Source: Bacillus sp. FJAT-52991 (GTDB lineage Bacteria; Bacillota; Bacilli; Bacillales; Domibacillaceae). Taken from it: a stretch of 64,000 nt of DNA. Positions 27,170 through 35,612 of this stretch are shown piece by piece. The notes under the pieces were generated by a model that was given only the letters and a program-made list of their open reading frames with translations, did not search any database and was not told the DNA's origin. The stretch is from positions 1,450,001 through 1,514,000 of the forward strand of contig NZ_CP147404.1 in the NCBI RefSeq assembly GCF_037201805.1, in the 5' to 3' direction. How positions within the stretch are numbered: the stretch's first letter is position 1; every line of letters begins with the position of its first letter. Position numbers and translations under genes: made by a program.

Positions 27170-27625
27170 ATGGTTGATGTAAAACAATTAGTGAAATTGA
27201 CAACGAAAGGTACTTGGGATGAAGGGGTGAAAACTTCGATTCAGATTAGAGATTTTGCGTCGGTTGTTATGGATGAGCCTGAAGATTTAGGTGGGACGGA
27301 TCATGGAGCCAACCCGATGGAATACGTGCTCGCCGCATTAACAGGTTGTGCATCTGTAATGATTTCCATCATTTCAAAAGAACAGAATTTTAAATATAGT
27401 GGAGTGGAATTTGAGAATAGCGGAGTGTTAGACGTAAGAGGTTTAATGGGAGTTCCGAGTGTGTCCCCGCATTTTCAAAGAATTCGTTATAGTGTCCAAT
27501 TAACAACAGAAGAAAGCTTCGAACGAGTGGAGGAGCTGAGACAAGAAGTTGAAAGAAGGTGCCCAGTATACAATATGCTGAAGGATGCAGGGGTACAAGT
27601 GAAATCGACTTGGAAGATTAAATAA
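27170..27625 (+). CDS. OsmC-family protein (peroxide-reducing type)
   Basis: About 151 residues with the two conserved Cys of the OsmC/Ohr fold, in LTGCASVMI and RRCPVYNML. Members reduce organic hydroperoxides or other oxidants. A longer TTG start at 27146 is in frame, but GAGGAGTGGAG lies just before the ATG at 27170. A promoter and a CodY-box candidate precede it and a terminator follows, so it is monocistronic. Confidence 0.9.
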   Translation: MVDVKQLVKLTTKGTWDEGVKTSIQIRDFASVVMDEPEDLGGTDHGANPMEYVLAALTGCASVMISIISKEQNFKYSGVEFENSGVLDVRGLMGVPSVSPHFQRIRYSVQLTTEESFERVEELRQEVERRCPVYNMLKDAGVQVKSTWKIK

Positions 27626-27630
27626 TGCAA

Positions 27631-27677
27631 AAACACACGTGAAAGCGTATCGCTCTTAACGTGTGTTTTATTTTTTG
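27631..27677 (+). terminator. Terminator of the OsmC gene
   Basis: AAACACACGT / ACGTGTGTTT stem, a second small stem inside the loop, and a T run. Confidence 0.85.
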
Positions 27678-27705
27678 TCGAGTCAATATAGTTGAAAAAT
27701 AGTTC

Positions 27706-27927
27706 TTATTGAGCTTGAGGTTGGATCACGAAGCTGTATTGATCCATGTAATGAATAGGTTTATGAGCTTTACGTTGGTCTAACTCATAAAAAAGCTTTT
27801 TATATTCTTTGATGGTTAAATCTCCATTTAAATAATTTGTTTGAATAAAGTCAAGCAATTCATTTGCATGAGCCGGTTGACGTTTCTTTAACAAGATAAA
27901 TTGATAAATCAATTCCTTCATGACCAT
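27706..27927 (-). CDS. YppF-like small protein
   Basis: About 73 residues: MVMKELIYQFILLKKRQPAHANELLDFIQTNYLNGDLT resembles YppF of B. subtilis (pattern ANELLDF..Y..GE.TI.EY). Function unknown. The in-frame upstream start at 27969 is rejected because GGGAGGGG sits just before the ATG at 27927. Confidence 0.7.
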   Translation of the reverse strand: MVMKELIYQFILLKKRQPAHANELLDFIQTNYLNGDLTIKEYKKLFYELDQRKAHKPIHYMDQYSFVIQPQAQ

Positions 27928-28116
27928 ATTTTCCCCTCCCGATAGTCGTTGTATAGAAAATAATAACATATATACTGTGCTTGATTCCTGTTAATCGTTC
28001 AACATTTTCCACCAATTTTTTTGGTGTGAGAGGATATTTATCTGTTTATTTATAGTTATTTTTTTAAAACAAGGAGAAACTAAACTTTGTTTGAATGATG
28101 AAAGGAGGAATATCAC

Positions 28117-28353
28117 ATGAGAAATCAGCCGAAACCAGATGATCGAGCAGATAATGTTGAAAAGTTGCAAGATATGATTGAAAATACTGAAGGAAATATT
28201 CAAAAGGCAAGCGAAACGATGATGAATGTTGAGGGAGAAGAACGCGAAGCCATTGAAGCGAAAAATCAACGCCGTGAAAACAGCATTGCTGCTTTGCGTG
28301 AAGAAATGCAGGATGAAGCTAATGCAAGGCAACAGGGATACTTAGATCAGTAG
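28117..28353 (+). CDS. tlp: Small acid-soluble spore protein Tlp
   Basis: 78 residues, highly charged and helical, with the Tlp core PDDRADNVEKLQDMIENT at residues 7-24 and ENSIAALREEMQDEANARQQGY at the end. Spore-core protein made in the forespore. GAAAGGAGG precedes the ATG. In B. subtilis tlp lies next to citB; here it is about 10 kb upstream of citB, with yhgE, topB, dhaKLM and a helicase between. Confidence 0.93.
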   Translation: MRNQPKPDDRADNVEKLQDMIENTEGNIQKASETMMNVEGEEREAIEAKNQRRENSIAALREEMQDEANARQQGYLDQ

Positions 28354-28360
28354 CAGTAGA

Positions 28361-28388
28361 AAGGGGGCGTGAAACACTCGCCCTTTTT
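28361..28388 (+). terminator. Terminator of tlp
   Basis: AAGGGGGCG / CGCCCTTTTT stem with a 9-nt loop and T run. Confidence 0.85.
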
Positions 28389-28570
28389 CTTATGGGAAGA
28401 ATATGTTGAAATGTCTCTGTTGCACGAACGAGAAAAAATAATCAAAATTAACAGCATTGTTTAACAAAGCCTGTCGAAAAATAATAAAATGATGCGATCT
28501 AGTAAAGGGGTTGCGATTGGATAAATAATGACTTTAAGTAAAATGAACAGGAGAGCTTGAAGATATAGTT

Positions 28571-31246
28571 ATGAAAAAAATCTTCCATATTTATAAAACA
28601 GACTGGTTAAGGTTATTCAAAGTTCCAACAGGTATTTTTCTTGTTATAGCCATTATGTTTTTACCATCCGTTTATGCTTGGGTCAATATTGAAGCGATGT
28701 GGGATCCTTATGCGGATACATCGGGCATAAAGGTAGCTGTTACCAGCGAAGACCAGGGTGTAGCTGTTCGAGGAGAGAAAATTAATATTGGCAATGAAGT
28801 GGTAAATAATTTAAAAAAGAATGAAAAGCTGGGCTGGATGTTTGTGAGTCGGAAAGAAGCAGAACGAGGAGTTAAGTATGGAGACTATTACGCTAGTCTA
28901 CATATCCCAAAAGACTTTTCAAAGAAGATCACGAGTGTGCTCGAAGAAACACCTCAAAAAGCTCAAGTTAATTATACAGTGAATGAAAAATTAAATGCAG
29001 TAGCACCGAAAATTACGGGAACAGGAGTTTCTAGCATTGTCGCTCAAATTAGCGAAAATTTTACTAAAGAGGTGGACAAAGCTGTTCTATCTGGGTTTAA
29101 TGAGGCAGGCATAGAACTTGAAAAAGAATTGCCAATCATCAGAAATATTGAGAGTAAAATTTTTCAATTAGAAGAGCGCCTGCCTGCCATTCGGGAAATG
29201 GGCGATAAAATATTAGTTCTTGAAACAAAATTGCCTGAACTTCGAGAAAAAGGACAAAAAATGATCGAGCTGGAAAAGAAAATTCCTGAAGTAGAGCAAG
29301 CGGGAAAAAATATTATTAAATTGGAACAAAAACTTCCCCAACTCGAACAAATTGGAGAAGAAATTCTGTTGATCCAAAGCAAGCTACCTGATATTCAACA
29401 GGCAGGAGAAAGAGTGGTAGAATTGGATCAAAACTTTTACAAGGTAGAAGAAGCACTTGACAAAGGAATTCAAGATGCCCAAAAGGCCAGTGAAATCATT
29501 ATGGATGCTCAAAAAGCACTGCCTAAAGTGAAAGAAATAGCTGACAAAGGGGTTGCGTTTGCTGATCAGCTAAATGAGTTTATGCAGCAAAATGATGGAG
29601 CGTTCGACGCGGTTGTCCCGGTCATTCGCCAAAACCTTGTTCTCCTTCAGCAAACAGCTGATGCTGTTACTCAGTTAATGGAACAAATACAAAGTGCCAA
29701 TTTTGATCCCGCACAAACGCTTGAAAGTACGAAATTTATTAAAAATCGCCTGCAATCAGGTGTGAAAATCATTGACCATATGATTGATTTACTGACAAGA
29801 TTGGATCAATATGTAGATGGAAATGTATTTGCTGACATGATTCATCGATTAACCTCCATCAAGAAAAACTTTGAACAGCAAATTAGTCAAATCAGCCGGA
29901 TTCAAGAAGCGATTAGAAAAGGGGAACAGCCTGCTAAAGATATAGTAGAAAATGTTAGACAACTATCTGTAAATGCAAGTGATTCACTAACTAACTTACT
30001 GTCAGCATTTGATTCAACTATCGTTCCTGCTTTAAATAGAGCACTTGCTACATTAAAGGAAGAGGTATTGCAGTCTTCTGAGCTATTGCAATCAGCGAAG
30101 AGTCGTTTACCAGACGTAGAGGCGATTTTGAATGACGCACAAGCAGGTGTACAATTTGGATTGGATCAATTAACAACGATCAAAAGAGATTTACCTACTA
30201 TCCAGAAGAAAATTCATGAAGCAGCGGCAAGCATTCAACATAAAATGGGACAAGCGACTTCTGCTGTTAATGAAGCGGCTCGTTTCGTTCAACAGGACTT
30301 GCCTGAGGTGGAGAAAAAAGTTCATAAGGCAGCGGATTTTGTAAGAAATGACTTGCCGACAGTTGAAAAAGAAGTCCAAAAAGTATCCTATTTAATTCAA
30401 ACAAAATTTCCTGAAGTCGAACAAGCGATTCATCAAGTGGCCAGCTTAATTAGAACCGATTTGCCAGAACTTGAAGCGTCAGTAAAAAATGCTGCTGATC
30501 AAATAAGGAGATTTGAAAGCGAAACGGATTTAAAAGAAATCATCCAACTGTTAAAAAATGATGTGCAAAAAGAAAGTGATTTTTTAGCTGATCCAATCAC
30601 ATTAAAAGAAAATAAATTATTTCATATTCCTAACTATGGTTCAGCGATGTCTCCTTTTTATACAACGTTATCCCTTTGGGTGGGAGCTATGCTGTTAATA
30701 TCTCTTTTTAGAACGGATATAGATGATCCTAATAAAGAATATAGGAGCTATCACGTGTACTTCGGAAGACTAATGATTTTCTTAACTATTGGTTTTTTCC
30801 AAGCAATAATCGTAAGTCTTGGAGACATTATTTTGTTAAATGCTTATGTCGTAGAAAAATTTTGGTTTGTCGTATTTGCCGTTTTAATTAGTGCCGTCTT
30901 TGTAACGGTCACTTATACGCTAGTGTCTGTATTTGGAAATATCGGAAAAGGACTAGCGATCATCTTTCTTGTATTGCAATTCTCTAGTTCAGGAGGGACA
31001 TTCCCAGTCAGCTTAACTCCTTCATTTTTTCAAAAAATAAGTCCGTATGGTCCTTTTACTTATGCCGTGAGCTTATTAAGAGAAGCAGTGGCAGGGATGA
31101 TACCAGAGTTTGTGATAAAAGATGTGTTAATTTTACTGTTGTTTATCGCCATTTGCTTTGTATTTGCGATCCTATTTAAAAAACCGCTAAGCAAATACAT
31201 AGAAAAAATGGCTAAGAAAGCTAAAGATACGCAAATTATCGCGTAG
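28571..31246 (+). CDS. YhgE/Pip-family membrane protein with two tandem-repeat zones
   Basis: 891 residues. One N-terminal membrane helix (about 19-39), a long outside region, and five C-terminal helices (about 695-880) of ABC-2 type; the same layout as YhgE, phage infection protein Pip and EsaA. The outside region has six or seven tandem 17-residue repeats from residue 187 to about 305 (consensus LPxIxxxGxKIxxLExK) and six 18-residue repeats at 541-648 (LPxVExxVxxAAxxIxxD). These would form a long rod or ruler. The family includes phage receptors and type VII secretion parts; the substrate here is unknown. Ribosome site is weak. Confidence 0.88.
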   Translation: MKKIFHIYKTDWLRLFKVPTGIFLVIAIMFLPSVYAWVNIEAMWDPYADTSGIKVAVTSEDQGVAVRGEKINIGNEVVNNLKKNEKLGWMFVSRKEAERGVKYGDYYASLHIPKDFSKKITSVLEETPQKAQVNYTVNEKLNAVAPKITGTGVSSIVAQISENFTKEVDKAVLSGFNEAGIELEKELPIIRNIESKIFQLEERLPAIREMGDKILVLETKLPELREKGQKMIELEKKIPEVEQAGKNIIKLEQKLPQLEQIGEEILLIQSKLPDIQQAGERVVELDQNFYKVEEALDKGIQDAQKASEIIMDAQKALPKVKEIADKGVAFADQLNEFMQQNDGAFDAVVPVIRQNLVLLQQTADAVTQLMEQIQSANFDPAQTLESTKFIKNRLQSGVKIIDHMIDLLTRLDQYVDGNVFADMIHRLTSIKKNFEQQISQISRIQEAIRKGEQPAKDIVENVRQLSVNASDSLTNLLSAFDSTIVPALNRALATLKEEVLQSSELLQSAKSRLPDVEAILNDAQAGVQFGLDQLTTIKRDLPTIQKKIHEAAASIQHKMGQATSAVNEAARFVQQDLPEVEKKVHKAADFVRNDLPTVEKEVQKVSYLIQTKFPEVEQAIHQVASLIRTDLPELEASVKNAADQIRRFESETDLKEIIQLLKNDVQKESDFLADPITLKENKLFHIPNYGSAMSPFYTTLSLWVGAMLLISLFRTDIDDPNKEYRSYHVYFGRLMIFLTIGFFQAIIVSLGDIILLNAYVVEKFWFVVFAVLISAVFVTVTYTLVSVFGNIGKGLAIIFLVLQFSSSGGTFPVSLTPSFFQKISPYGPFTYAVSLLREAVAGMIPEFVIKDVLILLLFIAICFVFAILFKKPLSKYIEKMAKKAKDTQIIA

Positions 31247-31291
31247 TCCTTTTCATCACGTCAATTGTAAAGATTTATAAAACATTGCTGC

Positions 31292-31330
31292 AGTATAACA
31301 CCGTTCGATGAGAACGGTGTTATACTGTTT
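31292..31330 (+). terminator. Terminator of the yhgE-like gene
   Basis: Perfect 15-bp stem (AGTATAACACCGTTC and complement), 5-nt loop, then GTTTTA. Confidence 0.88.
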
Positions 31331-31363
31331 TAAGTAATAAATGCAACGATAGGGAGAGGTAGA

Positions 31364-33517
31364 ATGAAGATTATCATTGCGGAGAAACCAGACCAAGGTC
31401 GCACGCTCGCTTCACCATTTCAAGTGAAGAAACGAGAAGGCTATTTAGAGATTGAACCGAACCGGATATTCCCAAAAGGAGCGTATGTCACTTGGGCAAT
31501 TGGTCATTTAACGCAGCTTTGTCCGCCAGAAACATATCAATCATCTTGGAAGAAGTGGACATTAGATACTTTACCCATTATTCCAGAGAGGTTTCAATAT
31601 GAAATAGCCAAGTCTAAATTTAAACAATTTCATCTCGTAAAGAAGCTGTTAAAGAGCCCGGAAGTAACAGAAATTATTCATGCGGGTGATGCGGGTCGTG
31701 AAGGAGAGTTAATTATTCGCAATATTATTAGTTTAAGTGGAGTAAATAAGCCGATTAAACGATTGTGGATTTCTTCCTTGACTAAAAAAGCAATTGAAAC
31801 AGGATTTGAAAACTTATTGGATGGAGCGAAAACGAAGAATTTGTACTTTGAAGCCTACACAAGAGCTTGTGCCGATTGGCTTGTTGGCATGAACGCATCG
31901 AGAGCCTATAGCCTTTTATTGAAAAAGCATGGAATTAATGATGTTTTTTCAGCGGGAAGAGTTCAAACGCCCACCCTGGCATTAATCGTCAAACGTGAGC
32001 ATGAAATTGAGCAATTTCGTTCAGAACCGTTTTGGGAAGTCATCGCTCAATTTCATATTGATGGAAAGCGATATGAAGGCAAGTGGGAAAAAGATGGAGA
32101 GTCTCGTTTGAATCAACAGGAACTTGCTCAAAAGATCGCTGCTTTTTGTAAAGATAAACGTGCGGAAGTAATAGAACTAAAGAAAGAAAGAAAAGTGTTT
32201 CAACCCCCACTTCTATTTAATCTTTCCTCCCTTCAAGCGACCGCTAATAAAGCTTATAAGTATTCTCCTAAAAAAACGCTCGATCTTGCTCAATCACTGT
32301 ATCAAAAGGGGATCATTTCTTATCCTCGCTCGGATTCTACCTATGTCACTCAAGGGGAAGCAGATACGTTTCCAGATATATTAAAGAAGCTAGCTATGTT
32401 TTCGGAATATGAGAAATTTTTTCCAACCCCTCATAGTTCTCTCTCTTCTAATAAAAGATTTGTCAATGAAGAAAAGGTATCTGATCACTATGCGATTATT
32501 CCAACGGAGCAGGTGAAGAACCCTGATAAGTTATCTAGTGATGAAAGAAACATTTATGATTTAATTGTTCGGCGATTAATTGCTGCCCATTACGACCCAG
32601 CTATTTTTGATTATACGACCGTTCAAACGCAAGTAGATGGACGAGCCAATTTTATTTCAAAAGGGAAACAACAAATTCAAGAAGGCTATCGAAAGGTGAT
32701 TTTTCAAAAGGATGAGGATAAAGATATTATTTTGCCTCCTCTTGTTGAAGGAGAATCAGGAATAGTAGAAGAAGTAACAGTGAAGGAAGGAAAAACGCAG
32801 CCACCAAAGCGTTACACAGAAGGTCAATTAATTACATTAATGAAAACAGCAGGGAAGTATTTAGAGAACGACGAGTTAGAAAAAGTCCTTAAAAAAACAG
32901 AAGGTCTTGGGACGGAAGCTACGCGAGCAGGAATCATTACAATGTTGCAAGACAGAAAATATATAGATGTAAAGAAAAATCAAGTGTATGCAACGGATAA
33001 AGGGAAAGTGTTAATGAAAGCAATCGGTGATAAAATCTTAGCATCCCCGGAAATGACAGCGAAGTGGGAACAGCGGTTAGCAGAAATTGGGGAAGGAAAA
33101 GCCTCTCCGGCTGTTTTTATGGAACAGACGAAAAAGCTAACGGCGAAAATCATTTCCGATGCAATAGAAACCTCAAACGATTGGACGTTTGAAGAGTTTG
33201 ATACAAGCTCGATTCAACGAAAAAATGGCAAGAAGTCTACAGGGAAGCCGGTAGGACAATGTCCCAAATGCGGAGGGCAAGTCGTTGATAAGAACACCTT
33301 TTATGGATGTGGCAACTATGCCAAAACGAAATGCGATTTCACTCTTTCGAAAAAGATCCTTGGCAAAACGATTTCCCAAGTGAATGCAAAGAAATTACTA
33401 GAAGGCGGAAAAACGGACGTCATTAAAGGCTTTAAAAAAGGAGAGAAAACATTCCAGGCAGCTCTTGAGTATAAGAAAGACGAAAATAAAATCAATTTTG
33501 TTTTTGAAAATGGCTAA
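31364..33517 (+). CDS. topB: DNA topoisomerase III
   Basis: 717-residue type IA topoisomerase that decatenates and relaxes negatively supercoiled DNA. TOPRIM domain from MKIIIAEKPDQG with HAGDAGREGELI, the active-site Tyr in GIISYPRSDSTYV, and a C-terminal zinc-ribbon-like segment CPKCGGQVVDKNTFYGCGNYAKTKC. Length matches TopB of B. subtilis (727). Good AGGGAGAGG site. Stand-alone. Confidence 0.96.
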   Translation: MKIIIAEKPDQGRTLASPFQVKKREGYLEIEPNRIFPKGAYVTWAIGHLTQLCPPETYQSSWKKWTLDTLPIIPERFQYEIAKSKFKQFHLVKKLLKSPEVTEIIHAGDAGREGELIIRNIISLSGVNKPIKRLWISSLTKKAIETGFENLLDGAKTKNLYFEAYTRACADWLVGMNASRAYSLLLKKHGINDVFSAGRVQTPTLALIVKREHEIEQFRSEPFWEVIAQFHIDGKRYEGKWEKDGESRLNQQELAQKIAAFCKDKRAEVIELKKERKVFQPPLLFNLSSLQATANKAYKYSPKKTLDLAQSLYQKGIISYPRSDSTYVTQGEADTFPDILKKLAMFSEYEKFFPTPHSSLSSNKRFVNEEKVSDHYAIIPTEQVKNPDKLSSDERNIYDLIVRRLIAAHYDPAIFDYTTVQTQVDGRANFISKGKQQIQEGYRKVIFQKDEDKDIILPPLVEGESGIVEEVTVKEGKTQPPKRYTEGQLITLMKTAGKYLENDELEKVLKKTEGLGTEATRAGIITMLQDRKYIDVKKNQVYATDKGKVLMKAIGDKILASPEMTAKWEQRLAEIGEGKASPAVFMEQTKKLTAKIISDAIETSNDWTFEEFDTSSIQRKNGKKSTGKPVGQCPKCGGQVVDKNTFYGCGNYAKTKCDFTLSKKILGKTISQVNAKKLLEGGKTDVIKGFKKGEKTFQAALEYKKDENKINFVFENG

Positions 33518-33589
33518 ATCAAGTTTTGAAGGGATTCCTGTGAAACTAGATTTTAAAAAGAAAAATCGGATTACAAAAGGGAGAGGAAA

Positions 33590-34582
33590 ATGAAGAAAAT
33601 AATCAATCATCCTGAAAATGCAGTGAAAGAAATGTTAGAAGGATTTGCCGCCGCTTATCCTGATTCTGTAGAATATTTAGCTGATCATGCTGTGATTAAG
33701 CGCAAACATTTGAGAAAAGGAAAGGTAGCCATTATTAGCGGTGGCGGCAGCGGGCATGAACCTGCCCATGCTGGCTATGTAGGAGAAGGCATGCTGGATG
33801 CGGCAGTGGCAGGGGAAGTGTTCACTTCTCCTGCTCCAGATCAAATTTTGGCAGCTATGAAAGCGGTTAATACGGGTGCAGGCGTTTTATTAATCATTAA
33901 AAACTACAGCGGTGATGTCATGAATTTTGATATGGCCGCCGAATTAGCTGAAATGGATGGCATTCCAGTAGAAACAGTGATTGTGAACGACGATGTCGCA
34001 GTGGAGGATAGCCTTTTTACGACTGGGCGAAGAGGGATAGCAGGAACCGTGTTTATACATAAAATTGCCGGTGCTCTCGCTGAAAAGGGGGCTTCTCTTT
34101 CGGAAATTAAACAGGTTTGTGAGAGAGCGATTGAAAGGGTTCGTTCGATGGGGATGGCCTTATCTCCTTGTGTCATCCCAACGAGCGGTAAACCAAGCTT
34201 TACTATCGGTGAGACTGAAATGGAGTTAGGGATGGGCATTCATGGAGAACCTGGCTTAGAAAGAGAACCGTTACAATCAGCGGCTAATATTGCAGAAGCT
34301 TTAGCAGAAGCAGTGTTACATGAAGAGATTTTTCAAACTGGGGATGAACTAGCTGTTATGATTAATGGACTTGGAGCGACACCGATGATGGAGCTTTACA
34401 TAGTGAATCGAACGGTTCAGCAATTGCTGAAAGATAAAGGGTTTCAAGTCATAAAAATATTTATTGGCGAATATATGACATCGCTTGAAATGTCCGGTTG
34501 TTCCCTTACTTTGTTTCAAGTAGATGAGCAATTGAAGGAATTGTTACTAGCACCGAGCGATGCACCAGCATTTAAATGCTAA
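33590..34582 (+). CDS. dhaK: Dihydroxyacetone kinase subunit DhaK
   Basis: 330 residues. Binds dihydroxyacetone covalently through a His, here in MGIHGEPG (about residue 220). Family landmarks: GGGSGHEPAHAGYVG (about 50-64), NYSGDVMNFD and GRRGIAGTVF. First gene of dhaKLM, which phosphorylates dihydroxyacetone at the expense of PEP. Strong GGGAGAGG site. Confidence 0.96.
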   Translation: MKKIINHPENAVKEMLEGFAAAYPDSVEYLADHAVIKRKHLRKGKVAIISGGGSGHEPAHAGYVGEGMLDAAVAGEVFTSPAPDQILAAMKAVNTGAGVLLIIKNYSGDVMNFDMAAELAEMDGIPVETVIVNDDVAVEDSLFTTGRRGIAGTVFIHKIAGALAEKGASLSEIKQVCERAIERVRSMGMALSPCVIPTSGKPSFTIGETEMELGMGIHGEPGLEREPLQSAANIAEALAEAVLHEEIFQTGDELAVMINGLGATPMMELYIVNRTVQQLLKDKGFQVIKIFIGEYMTSLEMSGCSLTLFQVDEQLKELLLAPSDAPAFKC

Positions 34583-34601
34583 AAGGAAGGGGGAGTCTAG
34601 A

Positions 34602-35225
34602 ATGAAATTAACAACAGACTTGGTTATTTTATGGATGAAACGAGCGAATGATAACATCCAAGAAAATCGAGAGTATTTAACTGATCTTGATCAAATTATT
34701 GGGGATGGTGATCACGGAATCAATATGGCACGTGGTTTTCCAGCCGTTATTGAGCACTTGGACGGTCAAATATATGAAACACCTGGAGCTGTATTAAAGG
34801 ATGTAGCGATGATTCTTTTGTCTAAAATCGGAGGAGCAGCTGGTCCATTATACGCGTCCGCTCTATTAAAAATGGCTGCAACGATGGAAGGTGAAAAAAC
34901 GATTAGCTTTTCCCTTTTTCAACAAGCAGTGAATGAAGCAGTGATGGCCTTACAGCATCGCGGGAAATCGACCGAAAATGAAAAGACTTTGATTGATGTA
35001 TGGGCACCGTTTGCTCGGCATCTTTTGGCCCAGTCGGATTGGCACATGGAAGATTGGTCAGTTGTATTAAAAGAAGCGAAGGAGAAAACAAAGACAATGC
35101 AAGCCACGAAAGGAAGAGCCGCTTACTATAAAGAAAAATCGATCGGTCATATAGATGCGGGAGCGACTTCCTCTTACTATCTTTTGATGGCATTGACTGA
35201 TGTGTTAAAGGAGCAATCAATATGA
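34602..35225 (+). CDS. dhaL: Dihydroxyacetone kinase subunit DhaL (ADP-binding)
   Basis: About 207 residues. Carries a tightly bound ADP that is rephosphorylated by DhaM. Magnesium-binding Asp residues are in LDQIIGDGDHGINMARG (about residues 28-44); the GGAAGPLYAS nucleotide loop follows near 80. The in-frame ATG at 34560 overlaps dhaK and lacks a ribosome site; the ATG at 34602 has GGAAGGGGGAG. Stop overlaps the dhaM start by 4 nt. Confidence 0.95.
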   Translation: MKLTTDLVILWMKRANDNIQENREYLTDLDQIIGDGDHGINMARGFPAVIEHLDGQIYETPGAVLKDVAMILLSKIGGAAGPLYASALLKMAATMEGEKTISFSLFQQAVNEAVMALQHRGKSTENEKTLIDVWAPFARHLLAQSDWHMEDWSVVLKEAKEKTKTMQATKGRAAYYKEKSIGHIDAGATSSYYLLMALTDVLKEQSI

Positions 35226-35599
35226 GCAAAGTAGGTATTGTGTTAATTTCACATAGCAAGCAAATTGTAGATGGTTTATATGAATTGATTAGACAAGTGG
35301 AGAAAGAGGTCGTAATTGCTTGTGCTGGCGGAACAGAGGATGGCAGAATCGGCACAAGCTTAGAGAAAATAAAACGGGCGATTCAAGAGGCGAATAGCGA
35401 AGCGGGTGTTTTAATGTTTTATGATCTCGGTTCAGCAAAAATGAACGGCGAGTTAGTGGTAGAATTTAGTGATGTTTCCGATGTGTACCTTGTAGATGCG
35501 CCGTTAATTGAAGGTAGCTATATCGCGGCAGTAGAAGCGGGCTTAGGAAAACAAGCAGTAGCCATTAAAGAAGAAATTGAGAGCTACTATTCAAGTTAA
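35222..35599 (+). CDS. dhaM: Phosphotransferase subunit DhaM (EIIA-man domain only)
   Basis: 125 residues, one EIIA-mannose-like domain with the phospho-accepting His in VLISHSKQIVDG (about residue 11) and CAGGTEDGRIGTS. It takes phosphate from HPr and passes it to DhaL-ADP. It lacks the HPr and EI domains found in the long DhaM of enterobacteria, which is usual in Firmicutes. Ends 13 nt before the helicase start, so the helicase may be cotranscribed. Confidence 0.94.
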   Translation: MSKVGIVLISHSKQIVDGLYELIRQVEKEVVIACAGGTEDGRIGTSLEKIKRAIQEANSEAGVLMFYDLGSAKMNGELVVEFSDVSDVYLVDAPLIEGSYIAAVEAGLGKQAVAIKEEIESYYSS

Positions 35600-35612
35600 A
35601 TGGAGTGACAAG

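Noticed and set aside
27991-28332. 113-codon minus-strand frame opposite tlp
   Set aside because: Phe/Ile-rich antisense translation of a charged gene; tlp itself is clear.
33904-34239. 111-codon minus-strand frame inside dhaK
   Set aside because: Mirror of conserved dhaK codons; no start signal, no recognisable protein.
34903-35355. 150-codon minus-strand frame across dhaL and dhaM
   Set aside because: Antisense to two well-supported coupled genes; Ser/Leu/Pro-rich shadow translation.
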